Shown: positions 1 to 6,736 of the stretch, piece after piece
Layout: each line of letters starts with the position of its first letter
How positions within the stretch are numbered: position 1 is the first letter of the stretch
Source of the DNA: UBA9676 sp036522155
GTDB lineage: Bacteria; Actinomycetota; Actinomycetes; Streptosporangiales; Streptosporangiaceae
Direction of reading: 5' to 3'
Length of the DNA stretch: 15,985 bases
Assembly (NCBI GenBank): GCA_036522155.1
Contig: DATDGI010000460.1
Span: 1-15,985 of the forward strand
Notes under the pieces: generated by a model
What the model saw: the letters and a program-made list of their open reading frames with translations, nothing else
Told to the model about the DNA's origin: nothing
The model's database searches: none
Made by a program: the position numbers and the translations under genes

Positions 1-414
1 GAGCATCTCGCGGCCGGCCGGCTCACGTCGGAGGAGTTCTCCGAGCGGCTGGACAAGGCGTATGCCGCCAAGACCCTGGGCGAACTGGACGAACTGCTGG
101 CCGACCTGCCGGGGATCGATCTCTACAAGCTCCCCGACGCCGGGCTGCCGAGACACCGGGGCCCCGGCGGCATCCCGCCCCTGCCGTGGCTGATGGCGCC
201 GGGCCGGGTGTCCCCGGCCTGGCGTGCCGCGTGGGGCTCGTGGTTCACCGCCAGCCTGATCGCCTTCCTGGTCTGGCTGCTCAGTGGTCATCCCGGCAAT
301 CTGTGGTTCCTGTGGGTGGCCGGCCCGTACGGCGTCATCCTGCTCGGCCGCTGGATCAGCGGCGATCACCTGGGCGGGAGCCGCCGGAACCGCCGCAGCA
401 GGCGGCGCGATTAG
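1..414 (+). CDS. DUF1707 (SHOCT-like) small membrane protein, 5' end missing
   Basis: The frame is open from the first base to TAG at 412-414, so the true start lies upstream of the window. The visible 137 residues begin inside a DUF1707-type domain: the stretch EHLAAGRLTSEEFSERLDKA followed by an AKTLGELDELLADLP segment is the usual signature of this short actinobacterial domain. Then comes a Pro/Gly linker, two hydrophobic segments (about residues 80-95 and 101-118, around WFTASLIAFLVWLL and LWFLWVAGPYGVILL), and a very basic C-terminus rich in Arg. I infer a small inner-membrane protein with a cytoplasmic DUF1707 head. The function of DUF1707 proteins is not settled. In many actinobacteria map or adk precedes infA, so this gene is a lineage-specific neighbour. 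It is separated from infA by 242 nt and is probably not part of that operon. Confidence 0.8.
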   Translation, partial: EHLAAGRLTSEEFSERLDKAYAAKTLGELDELLADLPGIDLYKLPDAGLPRHRGPGGIPPLPWLMAPGRVSPAWRAAWGSWFTASLIAFLVWLLSGHPGNLWFLWVAGPYGVILLGRWISGDHLGGSRRNRRSRRRD

Positions 415-452
415 GGCCGGTCCGGGCGGGAATACCAGCGGGCCGCCACTGG

Positions 453-482
453 TTCGCATACTCGGCGCATGTCGCGTAGACT
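453..482 (+). promoter_or_regulatory. Possible infA operon promoter
   Basis: TTCGCA at 453-458 and TAGACT at 477-482 are separated by 18 nt. Each matches four of six positions of the TTGACA/TATAAT consensus, and TAGACT fits the actinobacterial TAnnnT form. The start point would fall near 489, giving a leader of about 168 nt before infA that opens with the hairpin at 500-524. This is a pattern match only. The rest of the 415-656 spacer holds a direct repeat CATGTGC at 557-563 and 568-574 (11-nt period) and nothing else I can name. Confidence 0.35.
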
Positions 483-499
483 CGGCTCCGGCCCATGAG

Positions 500-524
500 C
501 TGTCCCACGCCAAGCGTGGGACAG
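500..524 (+). terminator. Perfect 11-bp hairpin upstream of infA (terminator or leader stem)
   Basis: CTGTCCCACGC at 500-510 is followed by CAA and by its exact complement GCGTGGGACAG at 514-524. The stem is perfect, with a three-base loop. Only a short T run (TCGTTT) follows, so it is a weak intrinsic terminator by classical rules. It could end the transcript of the DUF1707 gene, whose stop is 86 nt upstream. If the TAGACT promoter at 477 is real, it would instead sit at the 5' end of the infA leader. Confidence 0.5.
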
Positions 525-656
525 TCGTTTGCCTGGGCCGGCCCGCAGCTGGTGAGCATGTGCTGAACATGTGCCCGGTTGCGAGGCACGAACATCATCC
601 CGCGAGTTCCCGGCTGCTGGCCGGTCACTGGCGGCCGATAGCGAAGCGCGGAGGAC

Positions 657-878
657 ATGCCCAAGAAGGATGGCGCGATCGAGATCGAAGGCACGATCGT
701 CGAGTCACTGCCGAATGCCTTCTTCCGCGTGGAACTGGACAACGGGCACAAGGTCCTCGCCCACATCAGCGGGAAGATGCGGATGCACTACATCCGGATC
801 CTGCCCGATGACAGGGTGGTCGTGGAACTGAGCCCGTACGACCTGTCCCGCGGGCGCATCGTCTACCGCTACAAGTAA
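657..878 (+). CDS. infA: Translation initiation factor IF-1
   Basis: This 73-residue protein binds the 30S A-site during initiation together with IF-2 and IF-3. The whole length is recognisable as actinobacterial IF-1: the N-terminus MPKKDGAIEIEGTIVESLPN, then FRVELDNGHKVLAHISGKMR, and the end YDLSRGRIVYRYK. It is a single S1/OB-fold domain of normal family length. The start is ATG 657. The only Shine-Dalgarno-like sequence, GGAGG at 650-654, leaves just two bases before ATG, unusually close, but no other start fits the conserved N-terminus. It is the first gene of the run infA-rpmJ-rpsM-rpsK-rpsD-rpoA-rplQ-truA, and rpmJ follows after 16 nt. The second residue is Pro where Ala is common, a minor difference. 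Confidence 0.98.
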   Translation: MPKKDGAIEIEGTIVESLPNAFFRVELDNGHKVLAHISGKMRMHYIRILPDDRVVVELSPYDLSRGRIVYRYK

Positions 879-894
879 GAACCAAGGAGACCAG

Positions 895-1008
895 GTGAAG
901 GTCAAGCCGAGCGTGAAGAAGATCTGCAGCAAATGCCGGATCATCCGCAGGCATGGCCGCGTCATGGTCATCTGCACCGATCCACGGCACAAGCAGCGCC
1001 AGGGCTGA
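895..1008 (+). CDS. rpmJ: 50S ribosomal protein L36, zinc-binding form
   Basis: This small gene begins with GTG at 895 and ends at TGA 1006-1008, giving 37 residues, the usual length of L36. AAGGAG at 884-889 lies five bases upstream and decides the start. The protein begins MKVKPSVKKICSKCRIIRRH and ends HKQRQG. Cys11, Cys14, Cys27 and His32 form the C-x2-C-x12-C-x4-H zinc site, so this is the C+ (zinc-dependent) paralogue rather than the Cys-free form made under zinc starvation. L36 binds 23S rRNA in the large subunit. The gene lies 16 nt after infA and 138 nt before rpsM, the usual actinobacterial order. Confidence 0.96.
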   Translation: MKVKPSVKKICSKCRIIRRHGRVMVICTDPRHKQRQG

Positions 1009-1052
1009 CGGCGCAACCCGACGCACCGCACCCTGACCGGGCCCAGGCCCGG

Positions 1053-1067
1053 CCGGGGAACCCCCGG
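1053..1067 (+). other. GC-rich hairpin in the rpmJ-rpsM spacer
   Basis: CCGGGG (1053-1058), loop AAC, CCCCGG (1062-1067). A larger alternative pairs the flanking GGCCCGGCC with GGCCGGGGCC downstream. There is no T tract. It may be a processing or attenuation stem in the 138-nt spacer, or only a consequence of very high GC. Confidence 0.3.
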
Positions 1068-1146
1068 AAAGAGGCCGGGGCCCGCCCGGGCAGGGGCGGG
1101 GCGCGGTGTGCCACACCTCCCCGGCACGAAGGAGAACTGCCCGCAG

Positions 1147-1527
1147 ATGGCACGTCTGGTTGGTGTTGACCTCCCGCGCGACAAGCGCCTTGAGGTCGCC
1201 CTCACCTATGTGTATGGCATCGGCCGCACCCGCGCGCTCCAGACCCTTGAGGCGACGGGCGTCAGCGGCGACATCCGGGTCCACGACCTGCAGGACGACG
1301 ATCTGGTGAAGCTCCGCGACTGGATCGAGGCCACCTACAAGGTCGAAGGAGACCTGCGCCGGGAGGTGCAGGCCGACATCCGGCGCAAGGTGGAGATCGG
1401 CTGCTACCAGGGCATCCGGCACCGGCGGGGACTGCCGGTGCACGGCCAGCGCACGCAGACCAACGCCCGGACCCGCAAGGGCCGGAAGAAGACAGTGGCC
1501 GGCAAGAAGAAGGCCGGGAAGAAGTAG
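1147..1527 (+). CDS. rpsM: 30S ribosomal protein S13
   Basis: S13 sits in the head of the 30S subunit, contacts the P-site tRNA and forms bridges to the 50S subunit. The 126 residues match the family from MARLVGVDLPRDKR through LTYVYGIGRTRA and GCYQGIRHRRGLPVHGQRT to a Lys-rich tail ending KKKAGKK, the basic extension that enters the decoding centre. ATG 1147 is chosen because the conserved S13 N-terminus begins there. A GTG 39 nt upstream is in frame, but the added residues are unrelated to S13 and would contain the ribosome binding site. AAGGAG at 1129-1134 is 12 nt from ATG, a rather long spacing. rpsK follows after 47 nt. Confidence 0.98.
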   Translation: MARLVGVDLPRDKRLEVALTYVYGIGRTRALQTLEATGVSGDIRVHDLQDDDLVKLRDWIEATYKVEGDLRREVQADIRRKVEIGCYQGIRHRRGLPVHGQRTQTNARTRKGRKKTVAGKKKAGKK

Positions 1528-1574
1528 TTCGCGCCCCCACCGCGAACCGACGACCTCACCTGACAAGGAAGCAG

Positions 1575-1979
1575 ATGCCGCCGAAGAGCCGCACCGGCGC
1601 CGCCAAGAAGGTGCGCCGCAAGGAACGCAAGAACGTCGCCCACGGGCACGCCCATATCAGGAGCACGTTCAACAACACCATCGTCTCCATCACCGACCCG
1701 GTCGGGAACGTGATCGCCTGGGCCTCGTCCGGCCAGGTCGGGTTCAAGGGCTCGCGCAAATCGACCCCGTTCGCCGCGCAGATGGCCGCCGAGGCCGCGG
1801 CCCGGCGCGCGATGGAGCACGGGATGCGCAAGGTGGACGTGTTCGTCAAGGGCCCGGGCTCGGGCCGGGAGACCGCCATCCGGTCGCTCCAGGCGACCGG
1901 CCTGGAAGTCGGCTCGATCCAGGACGTCACCCCAGTTCCGCACAACGGCTGCCGGCCGCCCAAGCGGCGCCGGGTCTGA
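1575..1979 (+). CDS. rpsK: 30S ribosomal protein S11
   Basis: S11 lies on the 30S platform and helps shape the mRNA exit/E-site region. The 134 residues include the conserved blocks HIRSTFNNTIVSITD, WASSGQVGFKGSRKSTPFAA, VFVKGPGSGRETAIRSLQ and the typical end HNGCRPPKRRRV. Length is close to the family norm (about 129). The start ATG 1575 is preceded by an AAGGAAG ribosome binding site. The basic N-terminal residues up to about 22 are the usual actinobacterial variable arm. Its TGA overlaps the GAGGAG ribosome binding site of rpsD, so the two are closely linked in translation. Confidence 0.98.
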   Translation: MPPKSRTGAAKKVRRKERKNVAHGHAHIRSTFNNTIVSITDPVGNVIAWASSGQVGFKGSRKSTPFAAQMAAEAAARRAMEHGMRKVDVFVKGPGSGRETAIRSLQATGLEVGSIQDVTPVPHNGCRPPKRRRV

Positions 1980-1993
1980 GGAGTAGCGACACG

Positions 1994-2620
1994 ATGGCCC
2001 GATACACCGGTGCGGACTGCAAGCTCTGCCGCCGCGAGAAGACCAAGCTGTTCCTCAAGGGCGCCAAGTGCGACTCGCCCAAGTGCCCGATCGAGATCCG
2101 GCCCTATCCGCCGGGTGAGCACGGCCGCAACCGGCCCAAGGACAACGACTACCTGCTCCAGGTCCGGGAGAAGCAGAAGACCAAGCGGATCTACGGGATC
2201 CTGGAGAAGCAGTTCCACAACTACTACGAAGAGGCGGCCCGCATCCGCGGCCGGACCGGCGAGAACCTGCTCCAGATCCTGGAGAGCCGGCTGGACAACG
2301 TGGTGTACCGGGCCGGGTTCGCCAAGAGCCGGGACATGGCGCGCCAGCTGGTGCGGCACGGCCACTTCCTGGTCAACGGCAAGAAGGTGGACATCCCGTC
2401 CTACCGGGTGACCGGGAGCGACATTGTCGAGGTGCGGCCGAAGTCGCTGGAGATGACGCCGTTCGTGGTGGCCAGGGCCGAGTCGGGGGAGCGGCCGGCG
2501 CCGGCCTGGATCGAGGTCATCCCGGACAAGATGCGGGTGCTTGTGCACACGCTGCCAGCCCGCGCCCAGATCGACACCCAGGTGCAGGAGCAGCTCATCG
2601 TCGAGCTGTACTCGAAGTAA
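1994..2620 (+). CDS. rpsD: 30S ribosomal protein S4, zinc-binding form
   Basis: S4 is a primary 16S rRNA-binding protein that nucleates assembly of the 30S body. The 208-residue protein has an N-terminal zinc ribbon with Cys9, Cys12, Cys26 and Cys31, so it is the C+ type. A helical region follows, then the S4 RNA-binding domain from about residue 98 (SRLDNVVYRAGFAKSRDMAR, then HGHFLVNGKKVDIPSYRV), and the end QEQLIVELYSK. GAGGAG at 1978-1983 overlaps the rpsK stop and lies 10 nt before ATG 1994. In enterobacteria S4 represses the alpha operon by binding its leader. Whether that holds here cannot be read from the sequence. rpoA follows after a 101-nt spacer with a hairpin. Confidence 0.98.
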   Translation: MARYTGADCKLCRREKTKLFLKGAKCDSPKCPIEIRPYPPGEHGRNRPKDNDYLLQVREKQKTKRIYGILEKQFHNYYEEAARIRGRTGENLLQILESRLDNVVYRAGFAKSRDMARQLVRHGHFLVNGKKVDIPSYRVTGSDIVEVRPKSLEMTPFVVARAESGERPAPAWIEVIPDKMRVLVHTLPARAQIDTQVQEQLIVELYSK

Positions 2621-2631
2621 GAACCCGCCTG

Positions 2632-2656
2632 GGCCGCCCGTGGTTTGCGGGCGGCC
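2632..2656 (+). other. 9-bp hairpin between rpsD and rpoA
   Basis: GGCCGCCCG (2632-2640) pairs exactly with CGGGCGGCC (2648-2656) across a seven-base loop TGGTTTG. It begins 12 nt after the rpsD stop and has no T tract. It could be a partial terminator, a stabilising or processing stem that sets the rpoA:rpsD ratio, or a chance GC-rich structure. Confidence 0.45.
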
Positions 2657-2721
2657 GGGGGCGGGGACGGCCAGGTCAGATCGCGACAGTCAGATAGCGG
2701 GCGTCGCGGAAAGGGGTACCA

Positions 2722-3738
2722 ATGCTCATCGCCCAGCGTCCCACCCTTACCGAGGAACCGGTCGCCGATTTCCGGTCGCGGTTCGTCATCGAGCCGCTTG
2801 AGCCGGGGTTCGGCTACACCATCGGGAACTCCCTGCGGCGGACCCTGCTCTCGTCCATTCCGGGGGCGGCCGTCACTAGCATCCGGATCGAGGGCGTGCT
2901 GCACGAGTTCTCGACCGTGGCCGGGGTCAAGGAAGACGTCACCGACATCATCCTGAACCTCAAGGAACTCGTCGTCTCCTCGGAGCAGGACGAGCCGGTC
3001 GTCATGTACCTGCGTAAGCAGGGCCCGGGCGAGGTGACGGCGGCCGACATCGCGCCCCCGGCCGGGGTCGAGGTGCACAACCCGGGCATGCACATTGCCA
3101 CCCTCAACAGCAAGGGCAAGCTGGAGATGGAGCTGACGGTCGAGCGCGGCCGCGGCTATGTGTCCGCCGCCCAGAACAAGCAGCCCGGCCAGGAGATCGG
3201 CCGGATCCCGATCGACTCGATCTACTCGCCGGTGATGCGGGTCACCTACAAGGTCGAGGCCACCCGGGTCGAGCAGCGCACCGACTTCGACAAGCTCATC
3301 CTGGACGTGGAGACCAAGCCGTCGATGCGGCCGCGGGACGCGGTGGCCAGCGCGGGCAAGACCCTGGTCGAGCTGTTCGGCCTGGCCCGCGAGCTGAACG
3401 TGGAAGCCGAGGGCATCGACATCGGGCCGTCGCCGACGGACGCGGCACTGGCCGCCGATCTGGCGCTGCCGATCGAGGAACTCGCCCTCACCGTGCGTTC
3501 CTACAACTGCCTCAAGCGCGAGGGCATCCACTCGGTCGGCGAACTCGTCGCCCGCAGCGAGCAGGACCTGCTGGACATCCGCAACTTCGGCGCCAAGTCG
3601 ATCGAAGAGGTCAAGCAGAAGCTGACCGACATGGGGCTGGCGCTCAAGGACTCCCCGCCCGGCTTCGACCCGGGCAGCGCGGTGGACTCCTACAGCGCCG
3701 ACGACGACGAGAGCTACGTCGAGACCGAGCAGTACTGA
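2722..3738 (+). CDS. rpoA: DNA-directed RNA polymerase subunit alpha
   Basis: The alpha dimer is the assembly platform for the beta subunits and the contact point for UP elements and activators. The 338 residues include the N-terminal assembly domain (about 1-230) with the dimer motif GNSLRRTLLSSIPGAAV at 35-51, a short linker, and the C-terminal DNA-binding domain from about 245 to 312. In the latter, LTVRSYNCLKREGIHSVGEL carries Arg259, Asn262 and Cys263, by alignment the equivalents of E. coli Arg265, Asn268 and Cys269, then DIRNFGAKSIEEV. An acidic tail follows (320-338, with DDDE). The start ATG 2722 has GAAAGGGG at 2707-2714 upstream. rplQ follows after 37 nt. Confidence 0.98.
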   Translation: MLIAQRPTLTEEPVADFRSRFVIEPLEPGFGYTIGNSLRRTLLSSIPGAAVTSIRIEGVLHEFSTVAGVKEDVTDIILNLKELVVSSEQDEPVVMYLRKQGPGEVTAADIAPPAGVEVHNPGMHIATLNSKGKLEMELTVERGRGYVSAAQNKQPGQEIGRIPIDSIYSPVMRVTYKVEATRVEQRTDFDKLILDVETKPSMRPRDAVASAGKTLVELFGLARELNVEAEGIDIGPSPTDAALAADLALPIEELALTVRSYNCLKREGIHSVGELVARSEQDLLDIRNFGAKSIEEVKQKLTDMGLALKDSPPGFDPGSAVDSYSADDDESYVETEQY

Positions 3739-3775
3739 CGACTCTGGCAGTCCCGAGCGCAAGGAGAACGTTCCG

Positions 3776-4333
3776 ATGCCCACGCCCTCCAAGGGCCCGC
3801 GGCTGGGCGGCAGCCCCGCCCATCAGCGGCATATCCTGGCGAACCTCGCCACCGCCCTGTTCGAGCACGGCAAGATCACCACGACCGAGGCGAAGGCCCG
3901 GCGGCTGCGGCCGTTCGCTGAGCGCCTGATCACCTTCGCCAAGCGCGGTGACCTGCATGCCCGCCGGGAGGTGCTGACCGTGGTCACCGACAAGGGCGTG
4001 GTGCACACCCTCTTCACCGAGATCGGCCCGAGCTTCGCCGAGCGCGAGGGCGGCTACACGCGGATCACCAAGGTCGGGCCGCGCAAGGGCGACAACGCCC
4101 CGCTGGCCGTCATTGAGCTGGTCCGCGAGGAGGCCACCAGCGCGCCCCGGCGCCGCCGGGCCCGCCGGGCCCAGCCCGCGGCCGCCCCGGCCCCGGCGGC
4201 TCAGGCCGCCCCGGCCGAGACCACCGTGGACACCACGGCCGAGGACACCGGGGCCGAGGACGTCAGCGAGGACAGCGCCGAAGATACGGCCGAGGGCACC
4301 GCCGCCGAGGACGGCGACGAGGACGGCGACTAA
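3776..4333 (+). CDS. rplQ: 50S ribosomal protein L17 with acidic C-terminal extension
   Basis: L17 lies near the peptide exit side of the large subunit. The family core is residues 1 to about 120: MPTPSKGPRLGGSPAHQRHI, LATALFEHGKITTTEAKARR, then GYTRITKVGPRKGDNAPLAVIELV. The typical core is about 116-125 residues; this protein has 185. The extra 64 residues start with a basic patch (RRRRARR), then an Ala/Pro run, and end in an acidic repeat-like segment (TAEDTGAEDVSEDSAEDTAE up to DGDEDGD). Comparable tails occur on L17 of other actinobacteria, so this is probably a disordered lineage feature. ATG 3776 has AAGGAGA at 3761-3767 upstream. The TAA at 4331-4333 leads directly into truA. Confidence 0.97.
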   Translation: MPTPSKGPRLGGSPAHQRHILANLATALFEHGKITTTEAKARRLRPFAERLITFAKRGDLHARREVLTVVTDKGVVHTLFTEIGPSFAEREGGYTRITKVGPRKGDNAPLAVIELVREEATSAPRRRRARRAQPAAAPAPAAQAAPAETTVDTTAEDTGAEDVSEDSAEDTAEGTAAEDGDEDGD

Positions 4334-4352
4334 CGCGCCGCCCGACTCCGGG

Positions 4353-5189
4353 CTGATCCGGGTCCGGGCCGATGTCAGCTATGACGGGTCCGGCTTCTCC
4401 GGGTGGGCGCGCCAGCCCGGTCATCGCACCGTCCAGCAGACGCTGGCGGAAACGCTCGGGCGGGTACTGCGGCTGCCAGAACCGCCCGGCCTGACCGTGG
4501 CCGGGCGGACCGACGCCGGTGTGCACGCGCGCGGCCAGGTGGTCCACCTGGACCTGCCCGCGCAGACCTGGGCAGCGGAGCAGGGCAGCGTCCCGCGCCG
4601 GCTCGCCAGGGCCCTGCCTGCCGACGTCCGGGTACGCCGGATTGCCCCGGCCCCACCCGGTTTCGATGCCCGCTTCTCCGCGCTCTGGCGCCGCTATGCC
4701 TACCGGATCTGCGACGACCCACTCGGGCCCGATCCGCTGATCAGGCACGAGACCCTGTGGTATCCCCGGCCGCTGGCCATCGATGACATGAACCAGGCCG
4801 CCGCCGCCTGCCTGGGTGAGCATGACTTCGCCGCGTTCTGCCGCCGCCGGGACGGGGCCAGCACCGTGCGGGAGCTGCTCCGGCTGGACTGGGCCCGGCC
4901 GGAGCCGGGCCTGGCGGTGGCGACGGTGGTGGCCGATGCGTTCTGCCACAACATGGTCCGGGCCCTGGTCGGGGCACTGCTCCGGATCGGTGACGGCGCC
5001 AGGCCGGCCGGCTGGCTGGCGGAGGTGCTGGCCAGGGGCCAGCGCCAGCCGGAGGTGCCGGTCGTGGTCCCGCATGGGCTGTGCCTGGAAGAGGTCGGCT
5101 ACCCGGCTGACGATCAGCTGGCGGACCGGGCGGCGGCCACCCGCCGCCTGCGGACTCCCCCCGCCGCTGGTCCCCAGGGCACGGCCTGA
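4353..5189 (+). CDS. truA: tRNA pseudouridine(38-40) synthase TruA, start uncertain
   Basis: TruA converts uridines 38-40 of the tRNA anticodon arm to pseudouridine. Recognisable parts, numbered from the CTG at 4353, are VSYDGSGFSGWARQP (8-22), the catalytic motif GRTDAGVHARGQ with Asp54, the block FDARFSALWRRYAYRI, and HDFAAFCRR followed by FCHNMVRALVGALL near the C-terminus. From CTG 4353 the protein would have 278 residues, normal for the family. No ATG, GTG or TTG occurs in this frame between a TTG at 4113, deep inside rplQ, and a GTG right before the catalytic motif. CTG 4353 is therefore the best position on homology, but it has no clear ribosome binding site. Initiation may depend on ribosomes finishing rplQ 19 nt upstream. 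The function is certain, the start is not. Confidence 0.9.
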   Translation: MIRVRADVSYDGSGFSGWARQPGHRTVQQTLAETLGRVLRLPEPPGLTVAGRTDAGVHARGQVVHLDLPAQTWAAEQGSVPRRLARALPADVRVRRIAPAPPGFDARFSALWRRYAYRICDDPLGPDPLIRHETLWYPRPLAIDDMNQAAAACLGEHDFAAFCRRRDGASTVRELLRLDWARPEPGLAVATVVADAFCHNMVRALVGALLRIGDGARPAGWLAEVLARGQRQPEVPVVVPHGLCLEEVGYPADDQLADRAAATRRLRTPPAAGPQGTA

Positions 5190-5277
5190 CCGCTGATTTC
5201 ACTCGCTGAGGGGGAGGCCCCACCCGGCGTCCGGGCAGATCATGTGGTCAGATCGGCAGCATGACCGGAGGCCAGCA

Positions 5278-6732
5278 ATGACTGTGACCGAGACGCGGAC
5301 GGCACCCTTCGCATCGGCCTGGCGGCGCCAGCACCTGACGGTGGACGAGCGGGTGGCCAGGGGCCGGACGGCCCGGGTTGACGCACCGCGATCGAGCCAC
5401 GGCCAGTGGCAGCCCGCGCCCGCCCGGCCGGACCCGGTTGCCCTGCTTGAGCAGCAGGACGAATCGCGGGTACCTATGCTGGTCCCGATCCGGCACGGGC
5501 GGATGCTGGTCTCGCCGTTCACGTTCTACCGGGGCGCCGCGCTGATCATGGCCCATGACCTGGCTTCTACCCCGGTGTCGGGGGTGACGGTGCAGCTGTG
5601 CGGTGATGCGCACCTGTCAAACTTCGGGCTGTTCGGCACGCCAGAACGGCAGATGATCTTCGACATCAATGACTTCGACGAAACCCTGCCCGGCCCGTGG
5701 GAATGGGATGTCAAGCGGCTGGCCGCCAGCTTCGAGATCATGGGACGTGACCGGGGCTTTACCCCGGCGGACCGGCGTGCGGTGGTGATGGCCGGGGTCG
5801 CCGAATACCGTGACCGGATGCGGCGGTCCGCCGGGATGGGGACCCTGGGCGCCTGGTACGACCAGCTGGAAGCCGGGGTCCTGCTCAACCTGGTGCGCCA
5901 GGAGGTCCGGGTCAAGCGGGTGGGCAAGAAGGAGGCCCGCTCGTTCGAGCGGGGCGTGCAGGAGGCGCATAGCAGGGACAGCGCCCGGGTGTTCGCCAAG
6001 CGCGCGGCCGAGGTCGAGGGCGAGTTGCGGATCGTTGCCGACCCGCCGCTGATCATCCCGATCGAGGACCTGGTGGTGCCGGGGTCGGAATGGGAGGACC
6101 CGGTGCCACTGATCAAGAAGCTGCTCAGCTCCTACCGGCGGACGCTCGGGCAGCACCACCATCCGATCGAGGAGTTCCGCTACGCCCACGCGGCGTACAA
6201 GATGGTCGGCGTCGGCAGCGTCGGCACCCGCTGCTACATCCTGCTGATGCTGGGCCGCGACCACAACGACCCGTTGTTCCTGCAGACCAAGGAGGCGGTG
6301 GCCTCGGTCCTGGAACCGTTCGCGGGCAAGAGCACCTACCCGCATCACGGCCAGCGGGTGGTGGCCGGGCAGCGCCTGATGCAGGCGGCGACGGACATCT
6401 TCCTCGGCTGGGTGCGCATGAAGGGCCTCGACGGCGTGACCAGGGACTACTACGTCCGGCAATTCCACGACTGGAAGGGCGGCGCGGACGTCGAGAACTT
6501 CCGGGTACCGGGCGCCACGCTCTACTCCCGCATCTGCGGCGCGACCCTGGCCCGCGCCCACGCCCGCTGGGGCGACCGCATCGCCATCGCCTCCTACCTG
6601 GGGAAGGCAGACACCTTCGAGAGAGCGATCGCAGACTTCTCAGCCGCCTATGCCGACCAGAACGAGCAGGACTATGCGGCGTTCGCAGCGGCGGTGAACT
6701 CGGGCCGGCTGGCCGCCCGGACCGGCCTGTAG
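5278..6732 (+). CDS. DUF2252 family protein (kinase-like fold suspected)
   Basis: The 484-residue protein belongs to DUF2252, a widespread family of unknown function. Hallmarks are FTFYRGAALIMAHDLA (81-96), QLCGDAHLSNFG (106-117), FDINDFDETLPGPWEWDVKR (128-147) and, further on, YKMVGVGSVGTRCY. GDAH-x3-N followed by an IND-F-D motif resembles the catalytic and metal-binding loops of aminoglycoside phosphotransferase-like kinases, so a phosphotransfer role is a reasonable inference but unproven. There is no signal peptide or membrane segment, so it should be cytoplasmic. ATG 5278 is chosen over the in-frame ATG 5242 because GGAGG at 5267-5271 is six bases before it. It lies 88 nt after truA in the same direction, with no clear promoter of its own. 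It ends four bases before the stop of the convergent membrane protein gene. Confidence 0.9.
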   Translation: MTVTETRTAPFASAWRRQHLTVDERVARGRTARVDAPRSSHGQWQPAPARPDPVALLEQQDESRVPMLVPIRHGRMLVSPFTFYRGAALIMAHDLASTPVSGVTVQLCGDAHLSNFGLFGTPERQMIFDINDFDETLPGPWEWDVKRLAASFEIMGRDRGFTPADRRAVVMAGVAEYRDRMRRSAGMGTLGAWYDQLEAGVLLNLVRQEVRVKRVGKKEARSFERGVQEAHSRDSARVFAKRAAEVEGELRIVADPPLIIPIEDLVVPGSEWEDPVPLIKKLLSSYRRTLGQHHHPIEEFRYAHAAYKMVGVGSVGTRCYILLMLGRDHNDPLFLQTKEAVASVLEPFAGKSTYPHHGQRVVAGQRLMQAATDIFLGWVRMKGLDGVTRDYYVRQFHDWKGGADVENFRVPGATLYSRICGATLARAHARWGDRIAIASYLGKADTFERAIADFSAAYADQNEQDYAAFAAAVNSGRLAARTGL

Positions 6733-6736
6733 ACGG

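Noticed and set aside
1108..1146. GTG 1108 as the rpsM start
   Set aside because: The added 13 residues do not belong to S13, and they include the AAGGAG ribosome binding site.
2401..3792. Long minus-strand open frame opposite rpoA (463 codons)
   Set aside because: It is antisense to a certain gene, and its composition is the usual mirror of GC-rich codons; no recognisable domain.
4113..4352. TTG 4113 as the truA start
   Set aside because: It would add 80 Arg/Pro-rich residues that merely reflect the rplQ tail in another frame, with no TruA similarity.
5242..5277. ATG 5242 as the DUF2252 start
   Set aside because: No ribosome binding site; GGAGG at 5267-5271 fits ATG 5278.
6703..6727. GGCCGG/CCGGCC stem at the end of the DUF2252 gene as a terminator
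   Set aside because: Only six pairs across a 13-base loop, inside the coding sequence, no T tract; expected by chance at this GC.
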